A DNA stretch of 64,000 nt, taken from NCBI RefSeq assembly GCF_022605165.1, contig NC_063068.1:5890001-5954000 (forward strand), read 5' to 3'. The notes beneath the pieces were generated by a model that worked only from the letters and a program-made list of their open reading frames with translations, had not been told where the DNA came from and ran no database searches. The translations under genes and the position numbers were made by a program. Shown here piece by piece: positions 1-10,678 of the stretch. Source of the stretch: Purpureocillium takamizusanense (Eukaryota > Ascomycota > Sordariomycetes > Hypocreales > Ophiocordycipitaceae). The first letter of the stretch is position 1. Each line of letters starts with the position of its first letter.

Positions 1-1556
1 TTCTATACGTCTTCGGCGAGTACTCGTCAAGATGGGATGCTGATCTGGGCCTGTGGTTGATTGTCTCTCTGATCACGCGGATAGCCTTCCGCATGGGGTA
101 CCATCGCGACGCGAAATGGTTCCCGTCGCTGACGCCCTTTCAAGCCGTTCGTTCCCATTAGCTTGATCGTGTCCCGTCATGTTGTACTGACTTGCGCTGC
201 AGGAAATGAGACGGCGGACGTGGGCGCTAGTTCGCATGTCAGATGTCATCTTTTCGCACCAGGTATCGCTACCGAGCATGATCTACGAGCACGACTGCGA
301 CACGCAGCTGCCCAACAACATATTCGACGATGAGTTTAATCCCGGGATCAAACAACTGCCGCCATCCAGGCCCATTACAGAGGCGACGCCAATCTCGTAC
401 ATGATTGCCAAGGCTAAGCTCTGCAACGAACTCGGCAATATTCTCCAGGTAACCAACAGAGTGGGCAAGGGCGTTCCATATGACGAGATCATCCGGTTCG
501 ACGCGAAGCTCCGCCAGGTGATGCAGGAGCTTCCTCCCCATCTCAAGCTCGGTCCCCTCGAGGGCGCTAATGAGCCCATCACGCTCATCATCGCACGTTT
601 CAACGTGGACATTCTTTATCAAAAGATTCTGTGCCTTCTGCATCGCAAGTACATTTCCAAGGCGCGACAAAATCCGCGTTACGCACACTCTCGCCGTAGT
701 GCGGTTGAGGCGTCCTTGCAGGCGATGGCACATCTGCAGATGCTTCGCCGTGAGTCTCAGGGCAACGGGCGGCTGAAAGCGGTGGGCTGGTACGTGAAAT
801 CGATCGCGACAAAGGAATTCGTACTGCCCGCCATGCTCATCGTGCTTGACCTGCACTACGACAACATGGCAGGCCAGGCGGGTACTTGCGAGGGCCACGA
901 GGGCGCATTTCTTTGGAGCTCCGAGGAGCGGGCCAACATGATAGGCACGCTGGAAGACGCCGTATCTATTTGGAAATCGCTTGCGGACACGTCGATGGAG
1001 GCGTTCAAGGCCTCCAAGGTCATCGAGATTATGCTCCAGAAGATCAAGGAGCCCACGCAGAGCGACAGCACGTCAATGCCTTCTCAGACCGATTCCTTGT
1101 CGACGCTGGAGTCAAGTATGGGGATGGACCAGACGCCCGCCATGGGCCCAGGTTTGATGCCCATCGACGGCTTCCCGGACTTCAGCACCGGCTTGAGCCC
1201 GTTCTCGAACACCAATAGTAGCGCCTTCATGGGGATGGAGTTCAGCCTGCCGCCGCCCAACCTCGTGGACATGCAGACGGATGGATTTAACCCTACCGGC
1301 GCCGCCTCTCCCATGTCCATGTTCACCAACTTTGGCAGCGGTTCGGGCACGGGGCCTGACCTGACGGCAAACTTCGACTGGGTAAGCAGACAGCAAAAGA
1401 GTGCCAACGATCATTACTGACGGTGTACCACAGGGTGCGTTCGAGAACTATACACAGATGGCCAACTGGGGCGCCGACCAGAGCTTTCAGATATACGGTG
1501 CTGAGGATCAGTCGCCGGGGCAGGGATCCGGCTCCGGTAGTATGAGCATGCAGTAG
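1..1556 (+). CDS. Fungal-specific transcription factor, C-terminal part (partial, 5' end outside window)
   Basis: The reading frame is open from base 3, so the gene begins upstream. Inferred introns are 147-202 and 1382-1433; removing them gives one frame to the TAG at 1554-1556. The first 190 or so residues resemble the middle homology region (Fungal_trans) of Zn2Cys6 regulators, with an RMGYHRDAKWFPSLTPFQAE stretch followed by RRRTWALVRMSD and LPSMI. The C-terminal third is Ser/Pro/Gly/Met-rich, as expected for an activation region. The Zn2Cys6 DNA-binding domain would lie upstream and cannot be checked. Role inferred from family: nuclear regulator of transcription; the target genes are unknown. 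The first intron has an atypical GTTCGT donor but a good CTGAC branch site and CAG acceptor. Confidence 0.85.
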
Positions 1557-2037
1557 ACGAGGAACGATTCATGTATTTTACAAGGCCATATATTCCAGGG
1601 GAGGCGATGGGGGAGCTTGGTTCTTCCCCGGGTGGTCGATACCATATTACTGGCATTTAGAAAGGAGTTTGGGTTTTGCACCTCTCCGCCCATGAATACA
1701 CACTGTCACTTGGAAGGAACGGGGAAACGCCTTCGCCTTTTTTTTTAGAGTTTGCGGAGTATGTGGAAGGCGAGATTGAGTGGTGCATTGCATGCACGGC
1801 AAGGTGATAATGAACCTTGTACTATGGTTCGTTGTGCAAAGACGGCTTCTTGGCCTGGCACGCACGGTGACGTCGGGCGCTTAGTCACCACCCGGGCCGC
1901 CCAATTTTCAGCAACACCAACGGCGTAAATAGTAGGGGCGCGACTTGACGGCTGCATCACCTCATTCCCAGCACACTCCCACCTTTCGCCCTCCCCTTGC
2001 ACGCCATCTGGAAGCGGAGCGACTGCGGGCCGCGAGG
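1557..2037. other. Intergenic, transcription factor 3' end to F-box gene promoter
   Basis: No gene is seen. The stretch holds a T run near 1739-1746 and a TGACGTC (CRE/ATF-like) sequence at 1868-1874, about 165 bp before the next start codon. The latter is a candidate bZIP site, by motif only. Confidence 0.4.
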
Positions 2038-5000
2038 ATGGAAGACAATATTGATGGCTTACCTCCGGCAAAGAGGAAGTCATCTGCGTCTTGCGCCGCG
2101 GCGGCCGGGACCAGCTCGAAGAGAGCCAAGCTCGCTCGAGATGGCCTCCGCGCACTGCGCGCCCAAGCTCCCCCAGACCTGGCCCATCATCTCCCAGCGG
2201 AGATATGGCACCGCATATTCACCTATTTGCCCCCCAAAACTCTCGGCAGCTTGTTGCGCGTCAACAAGCTGTTTCGCGGCCATCTTGACCCTCGCTCCGC
2301 CGGTGGCGAGGTCAACATGGCTGCTCCTGCACCCATCGCACGCACCCCCGTCGTCGTCTCCTCCATGAAGCCCGATGCCATCTGGCGGGCCTCGCGACGC
2401 CTCTTCTGGCCCCAGATGCCGGGCCCGCTGCAAGGCAAGTCCGAGGTTGACATGTGGCGCCTCTGCTGTGCGCGCAGCTGCCAGTTCTGCGGCTACCGTG
2501 ACACTGGCGCCGAGGCGGCCAGAGTGCCGGACCAGTGGCATCGCGGGCCCGGCGCCAAGGGCGTCGTCCCTGTATTCCCTTTCTTTGTCACCACATGCGG
2601 CAATTGTCTCATCGAGCGCACTGTCAAGGTATGTCCTATCCGGCGGCGGCGGCGGCAACCCCTTCAAGACCGTGTGACTGATCTGTCTTTACAGGAGCTT
2701 GACATCTTTCTCTCCAACGCGACACCGTCGTTCCTAGTGACCGGACTCCCGATGGTTTTCATGAGCGCCCAAATGCACGTGATAGCACCCCAGGTCCTCT
2801 CCATCGTGACGAGCCCTGGAAAGTTGCAGATTACAAAGGTCTTCCTTCCAAGCCACGTCGAAGATATTCGGCATGAATTCGAAGCAGTCAAAAGCCTGGG
2901 CCGTGCTGCCGCGGAAGAATGGGTCAAGGGCCTTGACGCTCGCGGCAAGAAGCTGCTTGTCGACGCGTCGCGCTGGGAGAGGTGGTTCCTCTCCGGCGGG
3001 GTACAGGAGATGCGTACGGCACGGCCCACGGCGCAAGCCGGCGTCACAGAGATAACTGCTGTTTCTTCGAAGCGAGTCGCCGAGAGGCCGAGCAATGGCC
3101 ACGTATCGCATACGTCCCTGTTGGGTAGCAGCCGTGCAGTGAACCGTGGCATTACACAGGCGCGCGCGCAACATGCTGTTTCATCCGCCGCAGACGGTCC
3201 TTACTTCGCGAAAAGCGCGAGCAGCCAAAAAGCGCAAGGAGCAACAGCGGTGCCTGACTTGCAGTCGTGGCAATCTGGACCGCGTCTTGCGGCCGGGGAT
3301 GCTGTTGGGGGACCTGAGATCCACCGCAGGACGGAAACAGAGCGACGAGCGTCCTCTGTTGACTCGTCTGGCGTGGTGGGCGCCCAGGTACCGAATCCCA
3401 TCGCAAAGGCTGCTGCGGAGGACCCGAGAGCCTTGAAAGAGGAGGCTTGGCAGATGCCGAAGGAGAGGCTGGTGAGGGAGAACGGCAAAGATAAAGGGCC
3501 TCCTGCGAACAAGGCCGAGGGAAGCCGACCGACAGTGCTTGCTACGGGGACCGCTCCTCGGGAAGTTACTGACAAGGACTGGGACGACGCACAAGGGCCT
3601 CTCCGCGCTAGCATATCTGACCTTGCAGACGAGATCATCTGCGACAAATGGGACGATGGGGACCGAGTTTCGAAGAAGGAGGCATCCCAATTTGCCGTGG
3701 ATGTGCTGCTGTACGTTCGCAGCGAATTCTACGCTCAAGTTGCCGAAAAGGCAGCAGCTCGACAAGCGGCCGGAAAGAAGCCCATCGCCGAACCCCCGGA
3801 AGGGCCATGGACTCAGAAACTCACGCTCGAGAACATGAAGTGGGTGTTCGACATGAAGATCAAGCAACACACAGACCGACACCGCAAGGAGCTCTTTGTC
3901 TGCAATATTTGCCAGAGCCCTCGCAAAGCATTCGGGCTTGAGTCGGTGATCCAGCACTACGCCGCAAAGCACACAACGGCGCTCAGCGTGGGTAATGTCG
4001 TGGTGCATTGGAGAGCTGAATGGCCCGAGACGCCAATCTTTGACCCGGAACCGAAGCAGAAGCGACCCAAAGCAGCGGGCGTCAGTTCGCAGGCGCCTCA
4101 AGCGATGGCTCCCGCCTCACACGCCCTTCATGGGTTGCCTGCTCTGCCACCGGCGCCGTATCCGCCACCGGGCGTTGTTGAGCCAACAACATACGGCTAT
4201 GAGCCTCCCGCTTTTGCATCTACGCATACGCCCTATCTTTCAGAAGCAGGCCTGCCTGCGGCGCCGTATCCTGGGCTGGATATGCCTGCAGGATACCAGC
4301 CGTCGCCAGTGCTCGCATGGGGTCAACATGGCATATCCCATCCACCAGCTTCGACGCAGACGATTGCAAGAAGCGGCGATGGCATATCAAACAGCGGCGT
4401 CGACGATGGCCGCCAAGCTGTAAAGCCTGCTGCATTGGCCAATGGCAAGAACACCCAAGACCACACGAAGAGACTCAACTTTGCTGCCAAAGCTGCACAT
4501 ACGGCCTGGAAGCGTGTACTCTCTGATATACGCGACGCCTCCGATGCAGAAAAGGCGAAGCAGTTCTTGACTTACGTGGCCAACAAGTATGAATTGATGT
4601 TTGAGCCCATGTCTCTGGACATCTTTATGGATGCTTTTATGAATCGCAAATGGTTCCGGTCTGCTCGCGAGCTCGCCAACATATGCTGCAAGGCCTGTGA
4701 AGCCGTCCGCGGTGTCGGTGAGGGTCCGAAACTCTTTGGGTTTCCGGAGCTGCTGCATCACTTCAAAGCAATGCATGACGGAATGCCGCACACGGATGGA
4801 AGTGGCCGTCGACTAAATTGGCGCGACGACATGATATCGCCACGCGTGAGATCGCCGCCCGAAGAGAGGACCCCTTACACCCCGAGCGGAGGACCTGACG
4901 CTGCGTCTAAGCAATTGCAGCAGCAGCAGAATGAGCAGGTGAAGCGAGAACAACCAGGGGAGACAGGAGTAGCCCACGCGCAACGCGAGCCGTCGAGCTC

Positions 5001-6000
5001 GGACAGCTATGAGCCCGAGTACGACCCAGAGGATATATCGATTCATACGAAGCCACCCGTCCAGGCGGCGAACGGGCGCCCTCTTGAGGAGGCTTCTACG
5101 GCTCACGGCGTTGGCGATGTGCCGAATCTTCGGCCTGCTAGTGCTGTGTACAGAACCAACCCACCGCCCCGGGGCGCAAATGGATCACAGAATCGCCATG
5201 GACGCGCTGCAGAGCATTATACTGCCGAGAGACCCGATCATGGACCGCGGAACGGGGCAATATCGCGGGAACCTATGTCCGCACCGCCTGCACGGTTAGA
5301 CGAGGATGGCTTTGAGATAGTGGGCAGCCTGCGGTCGCGTCCTGGAGGCGAGCACCGCGTGTCGACCGCTCTCGGGGTATCTGCGCGAGATGTGAGGTAC
5401 GGCTCTCTCGCCCGTGACGCGCCTCCGCAGGGTGCATACCTCATCGAGCACGAATACCTACCCCATCATCCTCAGGACGCTGTCCCGGTTCGCATGTCCA
5501 GGCCCGACTACTATGCAGAACAGTGGCATCCGGAGCCTAGCCCGAGGGTGGCATACCGTTCCCCTGCGTACTACCCCAGCAACGGCGAACCCGTCACGTA
5601 CCACCGGAGCTATGCAGACGAGCCTCGTCCCCGACCCGTGCAGGCTCACCCCCCCCCGGAGGCGTACGAGATTGTCGAGGTGCGCGACCCGCAGGGCGAC
5701 TACCTCATCCGACGGCCGATTCGGCGCGAGGCCGTACCGCCGCCACCACCACCACCACCGCTGGCACCGCCGGCGTACTATCCGCGCGACGGCGGCGGCG
5801 CGTACGCGGAACGCGGCCTGCGGCAGGGGACCGTGTTGGAGGACCAACGCCCTTCTTCCCACCACTACTCGCAAAACAGCCGTGGCCCGCCGCAGCAGCG
5901 CCCGCCGTCGAGGATGGACCTCGAGGAGTACGATCCCCGGTTCCCCGCGCCGGCTCCCGCGCCGACAGTCGTTGGCGGCGGGTGGCATGAGCCCCGGTAG
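2038..6000 (+). CDS. Large F-box protein with C2H2-like zinc motifs
   Basis: The first in-frame ATG is at 2038; upstream sequence in the same frame is open but has no ATG. A typical intron at 2629-2694 (GTATGT..ACAG, 66 nt) has no stop and is a multiple of three, so the frame reads through it; spliced, the protein is about 1,298 residues. An F-box-like segment lies at about residues 52-85 (LPAEIWHRIFTYLPP). It is followed by Cys pairs (CARSCQFCG and later CGNCLIE) typical of one class of filamentous-fungal F-box proteins. Two C2H2-like motifs start near residues 600 (CNIC..HYAAKH) and 861 (CKAC..HHFKAMH). The C-terminal 400 residues are Pro/Tyr/Arg-rich and low complexity, ending after a polyproline run. 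Role inferred from the F-box: substrate adaptor of an SCF ubiquitin ligase. The substrate is unknown and the zinc motifs could bind nucleic acid or protein. Confidence 0.85.
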   Translation: MEDNIDGLPPAKRKSSASCAAAAGTSSKRAKLARDGLRALRAQAPPDLAHHLPAEIWHRIFTYLPPKTLGSLLRVNKLFRGHLDPRSAGGEVNMAAPAPIARTPVVVSSMKPDAIWRASRRLFWPQMPGPLQGKSEVDMWRLCCARSCQFCGYRDTGAEAARVPDQWHRGPGAKGVVPVFPFFVTTCGNCLIERTVKVCPIRRRRRQPLQDRVTDLSLQELDIFLSNATPSFLVTGLPMVFMSAQMHVIAPQVLSIVTSPGKLQITKVFLPSHVEDIRHEFEAVKSLGRAAAEEWVKGLDARGKKLLVDASRWERWFLSGGVQEMRTARPTAQAGVTEITAVSSKRVAERPSNGHVSHTSLLGSSRAVNRGITQARAQHAVSSAADGPYFAKSASSQKAQGATAVPDLQSWQSGPRLAAGDAVGGPEIHRRTETERRASSVDSSGVVGAQVPNPIAKAAAEDPRALKEEAWQMPKERLVRENGKDKGPPANKAEGSRPTVLATGTAPREVTDKDWDDAQGPLRASISDLADEIICDKWDDGDRVSKKEASQFAVDVLLYVRSEFYAQVAEKAAARQAAGKKPIAEPPEGPWTQKLTLENMKWVFDMKIKQHTDRHRKELFVCNICQSPRKAFGLESVIQHYAAKHTTALSVGNVVVHWRAEWPETPIFDPEPKQKRPKAAGVSSQAPQAMAPASHALHGLPALPPAPYPPPGVVEPTTYGYEPPAFASTHTPYLSEAGLPAAPYPGLDMPAGYQPSPVLAWGQHGISHPPASTQTIARSGDGISNSGVDDGRQAVKPAALANGKNTQDHTKRLNFAAKAAHTAWKRVLSDIRDASDAEKAKQFLTYVANKYELMFEPMSLDIFMDAFMNRKWFRSARELANICCKACEAVRGVGEGPKLFGFPELLHHFKAMHDGMPHTDGSGRRLNWRDDMISPRVRSPPEERTPYTPSGGPDAASKQLQQQQNEQVKREQPGETGVAHAQREPSSSDSYEPEYDPEDISIHTKPPVQAANGRPLEEASTAHGVGDVPNLRPASAVYRTNPPPRGANGSQNRHGRAAEHYTAERPDHGPRNGAISREPMSAPPARLDEDGFEIVGSLRSRPGGEHRVSTALGVSARDVRYGSLARDAPPQGAYLIEHEYLPHHPQDAVPVRMSRPDYYAEQWHPEPSPRVAYRSPAYYPSNGEPVTYHRSYADEPRPRPVQAHPPPEAYEIVEVRDPQGDYLIRRPIRREAVPPPPPPPPLAPPAYYPRDGGGAYAERGLRQGTVLEDQRPSSHHYSQNSRGPPQQRPPSRMDLEEYDPRFPAPAPAPTVVGGGWHEPR

Positions 6001-6828
6001 GGGTGGGTAATATACTACTACCTACTACGTACTCGCGTGCATGCTGAAGTGGACTTGTGGGCCGGGAGAGGACAGAAAGAGCGGCCGGGCTTGCTAATAT
6101 CAGAATTGATTGGGGCGGGCGCATGGGCGTAGCTACGTAGGTATCTAGGTGCCACTTTGGTCAAGCGGGCTTGCAGCGAAGGGAGTGAGTGAGTGTCCAG
6201 GCTGGCAACATATCGAAACTAGATGGACACCGATAGGGTGGCAATGCATGAAAAAAAAATGTGCGGAGAGCTCGAGCATACACAAAAATGTCTTTCATCA
6301 TAGTAGGAGGCGAGACGTCGCGACGAGTCGAGTGATGTTTTAAACACAGGTTCCCTCCCCTCCCCTCCCCTCCCCTCCCCGTATCCTCTGCGCCCTCGAT
6401 ACACTGTTTCCTAATCATCATCCCCCCCTCATGCAGAGAGAGGCCCAGAGCGCCTGTGGACGGACGGATGCAATACTATCCGACTCCGCCGCTTTTTCTC
6501 TTGACAAAGGTCCTGCCCACCCTTCTCAAACGTGATTGTACACAGAAACAATAAATGCGACATGCCAGCTTACATACTCCCCCGCCAGGCGGGAAAGAGT
6601 GAAGCACACCGACCTCTTCCCGCGGCAGGGGCGCGGCTCTGCGTCCCGGCCTGGCCCCTTCACTCCGCCGTCTATCTCTATCGCACACACGCGCCCAGCT
6701 GACGCACTCTTGGTTTAATTCTACCCATCCACCATTCTATCGCCCCGGCACATGCTCAACGACACGCGAAGAGGGCCGGCAAAGATGGCTATAGAGAGCA
6801 GAGCAAAGGCGGGAGGCGGGAGCGGCGC
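6001..6828. other. Convergent intergenic region
   Basis: This lies between the 3' ends of the F-box gene and dnm1. It contains a pyrimidine tract of CCCCT repeats at 6353-6380 and an AATAAA at 6550-6555. No coding sequence is seen. Confidence 0.5.
6353..6380. repeat. (CCCCT)n tract
   Basis: Five to six units of CCCCT lie in tandem. The minus strand therefore carries repeated GGGG runs separated by single A, a pattern compatible with G-quadruplex formation. It sits in the shared 3' region of two convergent genes. Confidence 0.85.
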
Positions 6829-9413
6829 TTATAAGACCTCGCCGATAATCTTGGCGGCCTCGCGGTACGTCTGCAGGAGCTTCTCGCACTTCTCGCGCTC
6901 CTTCTTAACGCCGTCGTCTTCGTACAGCAGCTCCTCGAACAGTGTCTCTTTGTACAGCTCGCTGACGAGCCGGTTCTGGACCACGTCCTTGCAGTGGTTG
7001 ACGAGCAGATGCATCACAGCCTTGGGGACCTGGTCGGCGATGGACTCGCGGACGATGTTGAAGTAGGACGAGATGAGGGCTCGGATGAGCTCCGTCTCCA
7101 TGGCCTCGCGATCCGTCATGGCGGGCTCGTTGGACTCTCCCTGCGCTACGTTAGCAAAAAGCCAAATGTGTGATGAAACAGAAAGCTCAATGACGTGGCG
7201 TACCAGATGTGATGCCAGCCCGTAGCTCCGTCCTGTAGGATCATACTCGTCGTCTCGCGATGGCGGTGGGCGCATCGCCAGTCTTTCTTCTCTGCGCACA
7301 GTCTGGGGGAAGCCAGTCTCTGACGCGTGGCTAACATGCCGATGGCCTCCCACCGGGCTGGGTGAGGGCAGAGCAGCAGGAGAGATGCCCTCCTTTCCAA
7401 AGAAGTAGTTCAGGAACGTGTCTCGAGCACCCCCCATGGCCTGGCCGTTGAGCCGAGACGGAGACTGTGAGCGAACTCCATTCAAGGCAGCCGCTATGCT
7501 ACCATGGGGGTTCTCGTTGACCCCGGGTGATAAGCTGCGGGCAGACTTTGCACCATGTTTGCGCCCGCTGCTTTCGTTCTTCTCCGTGACGGCACCGTCC
7601 TCGCCATCTTCAGCCGCCTCCACACCGTTCGGGCCGAGCTCCTTGAGACGCCGCTTCTCTCGGCGTTCGCGCTCCTCCTGAATCAGCCTCTTGCGCTCAC
7701 GCTCCTGCTTAGCGCTTACAACATTGCTCATGGCAGCGGCGGCACCCAGGAAGTTGGGATGGTTGGTGTTGATGTATGCGCGCTGGATAGAGATCAGAGA
7801 CTCCACATACGAGGAGCATGGCCCCAGTCTCTCCCGCAACAGATCTGATACCGTCTCGATGAGTCTTCCTTGTAGCCTAGGAAACCTGGAAAGCTCTGTG
7901 GACCCGCAGGTATGGCAGATCTTGATGAGCTCCTCGTATACGAGCTCGACGCAGCGCTGGCTAGGGATCTCGAGGAGCTTGATCTGAGGCTTGACGAGAA
8001 GGTCGAATGCCATCTCAGGCACAAAGAGGCTTGGTCGCGGACCCGTTGAGTTGCGGATGGCCGTGCGGATGTCAAGCGCTGTCAGGTTGGAAGTGGGGTC
8101 AATGGATTCGAGGGAGCTACCAAAGACAGAGTTGAAGATGTAATAGATGCGGGCACCACCGCAGAGCTCTTTGGTGGAAATCTCCGCCGAAGTGCCATCG
8201 ATGGAAGAGATGAAGGAGGTTGCGAACCGGGTCATTTGTTGCAGGATGAGAGAGCCACGATGCTCTTTGCCGCTAAAGTGCATGTCGCCATAGCTGGCGA
8301 GCTCCTGCTGGGTCTGGCCCATAAGCGTGTTCAACCGAGCCTTGATGTCGGGAAGTCGGTCCCTAATGTGTGACATGAGGGTAGAGTTGAGTGTCTTTGC
8401 CAGAAAATGGGTGCCGCATCGGGTGGAGATGTTTCTATATGCAGGGTGATGCTTGAAGAAGTCGACCTCAGCCTGCAGGGCCTCCTCCATGGGCTTGTTA
8501 CCCTGGATGTCCTGCTGCGACCGGTTGACGACACCGATGAAGCCCAGCTTGAGAGGATATACCCGGCCAGACAGGATGTCAAGTGCGTTGGTGCCGTGGT
8601 CCATGAGATCAAGCTTGGTCAAGACACCGATGGTCCGCCTGCCGAGCGGGTCGACATGCCGGGCGAGCTTAAGTGCCTCCGAATTGACAATGTCGACATT
8701 TGCGGGCGAGACGGCCAGGATGAGACTGTTGGGCTTGGCAATGTATTCGGAGATGAGATTTCGCGTCTGCTTCTCGATATCGGTGGGTTGATCGCCAATG
8801 GGGACCTATAGCGGAGCGTCGGGTTAAAGAGGCTTGCGAAAAGCATTGCTGTGGAGCATGACATACCTTGGTCAAGCCCGGGAGATCGACCAGGGTCAGG
8901 TTCAAGACAAAGGGAGAGTAGATCTTGAGGTTGATGGGCTGGCGGTTGATGCCCTTGTTGTTACCGGCAACGCGTGCCGTCTCATTCTCAATCTCCCGCT
9001 TGACATCAGAGAAGTCGGTGAAGCGGCGATTGGGAATGTGGTGGAACTCTGCCCATTCGGAGCGGCGCGCGGCAGCAGGAGATCGGTAAGGGTCGCCGGA
9101 CGGGTCCGGAGCGTTGTCATCATCGGGTACGTTGATGAGCTGAAGGATCAGGGGCCGTCGTGTGACGATGCCGCTGCCACGGGGCAAAAAGTCGCGACCG
9201 ACAACGTTTTCGAGGACCGAGGACTTGCCGGAACTCTGGGATCCCACGACAACCTGGAGAATGGTATGAGCTTTACCGGGACGAAGGTGGCAAGAAAAAG
9301 CGGACAGGGCATACAATCTGGGGCAAGTCGAGCGAGTCGTTTCCGATGGTGTTGAAGACGAGATCCTGCAGCTTGTTGACGGTGCTGAGCAGGTCGTCGC
9401 CGAGGGCAGCCAT
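6829..9413 (-). CDS. dnm1: Dynamin-related GTPase Dnm1 (mitochondrial/peroxisomal fission)
   Basis: The start codon is at 9413-9411 and the stop at 6829. Introns at 9254-9314, 8806-8866 and 7141-7203 give 799 residues, the usual Dnm1/DRP1 length. The N-terminus [20 protein letters not shown] and the run [17 protein letters not shown] match the Dnm1 branch rather than Vps1. GTPase motifs are visible: P-loop GSQSSGKS at residues 37-44, DLPGLTK, and TKLDLMD. The middle domain is followed by a charged, Ser-rich variable region (B insert) and a C-terminal GTPase effector domain ending KIIGEVL. Family role: cytosolic protein recruited to mitochondria and peroxisomes through Fis1-type adaptors, where it oligomerises and constricts membranes. 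Intron 3 is stop-free and 63 nt long, at the border of variable region and effector domain. The gene is head to head with cox19. Confidence 0.96.
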
Positions 9414-10162
9414 GGCGACGAGGGGGACGACAAAAGTCGGCGCGGCGCAAAACAAGAGAGAGCGAGGCTATGGTAAGAGAAAGCAAGAGCCGAGCCGGAA
9501 AAGGAGACGCGAGCTCTCACGCGGTCGCGCGGTCAAGGATCTGCGCGGCGCGTTTGGCTGCCAGGCTGGCACGTGTTGGGGATTATGGGTGGTGGTGGTT
9601 GTGGTGGCGGTGGTGATGATGATGTCTGCGCTGGCAGGCGCTTTCGCGGCGCGGTTTTGGGCCTTGCTTCACGTGTGGAGCAGTGGCCGCCCTGGATTCC
9701 TGCTCTTTCCTCGACTCGCTCGGCCGCTCCTGCTGGTGGTGGTGCTGCGACAGGGTCGGGAAGGTACTAAAGATCCATTGGTAAGGTACCTTGACGAGGT
9801 ACCTGCTGCTACGACGAAGACGCCCGCTGCTCGCTTCAGTGCGGCGGCCAGCAAAGATGAAAGTAAGTACCTTGCCTCGGGCCGCAGGCCCCTCGGTACT
9901 TCAGCGTCCTGCCCGCGCGCCCGCGTAATTTTATGCACAGACGTGCGCAAGCACACGACGGACAATCTTGTGCAAGCGCCGAAGTACAAAGTACGTAGTG
10001 CTACGGAGCACAGCGACAATGTGGCGCGGCGGGGGGCACTAGCCACATAGTCTCACGCCTCCAGGCCCAATCGCGCCACTTGATCACGATTCTTCCCTCG
10101 CGGCCCCGATCCGACATTTCGCTGCATCCGCCGACCAGATAGACCATGCGCAAGCCGCGGAC
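9414..10162. promoter_or_regulatory. Divergent promoter region, dnm1 / cox19
   Basis: This 749 bp region separates two oppositely transcribed mitochondria-related genes. It contains two CACGTG E-box sequences (9570-9575 and 9670-9675). It also has palindromic GGTACC elements at 9785-9790 and 9798-9803, with further GTACCT/GGTACT copies near 9863 and 9895. Motif function is inferred only. Confidence 0.5.
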
Positions 10163-10678
10163 ATGAGCACCTTTGGCAGCCCGGGAAAGCTGCCGGCGAC
10201 GAGGCCGACGCCGTGAGTCGGGCTGCACTGCCGCGTCGCACCGACTGACCAACTGACTGACCGCTCCGGACAGGCCGCAACGTGGAAGCTTCCCGCTGGA
10301 CCACGATGGTCAGTCGCCACGGCATGAGCTGTCGCCGCAGACTGAGCAGAGCTGACAAGAGAGACCCCCAGGCGAGTGCAAGCATGTCATGACCGAGTAC
10401 CTGGCGTGCATGAAAAAGGTGCGCGGGCTCAACGACAACGAGTGCAGAGACCTGGCCAAGGCCTATCTCTCATGCAGGATGGACCGGTAAGGCGGCATTG
10501 CTGCCCTCGAGATTCCCGTCCGGGCAGCAGCCAGCGCTGACAGCCGTTCTTCCCAACTAGAAATCTCATGGCCAGGGACGAATTCAAGAACCTGGGTTTT
10601 GCAGAGCAGCAAAAAGCGCCGCCGGCTGACAAGCCCACCGATGCCGAAAAGGGCGTCAAAGGCGAGCTGAGGTGGTGA
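10163..10678 (+). CDS. cox19: Cytochrome c oxidase assembly protein Cox19
   Basis: Four exons (10163-10212, 10274-10308, 10372-10486, 10561-10678) join to a 105-residue protein. It contains PTPPQRGSFPLDHDGEC near the start and two CX9C motifs, C31-x9-C41 and C53-x9-C63, then RNLMARDEFKNLGF. This arrangement is diagnostic of Cox19. Family role: small soluble protein of the mitochondrial intermembrane space and cytosol, oxidatively folded by the Mia40 pathway, needed for copper delivery to cytochrome c oxidase. No ATG-initiated frame covers more than one exon, so the gene is easily missed by simple ORF calling. Confidence 0.96.

Noticed and set aside
3181..4101. 306-codon minus-strand frame inside the large F-box gene
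   Set aside because: It is antisense to continuous coding sequence with zinc-motif features; there is no independent support.
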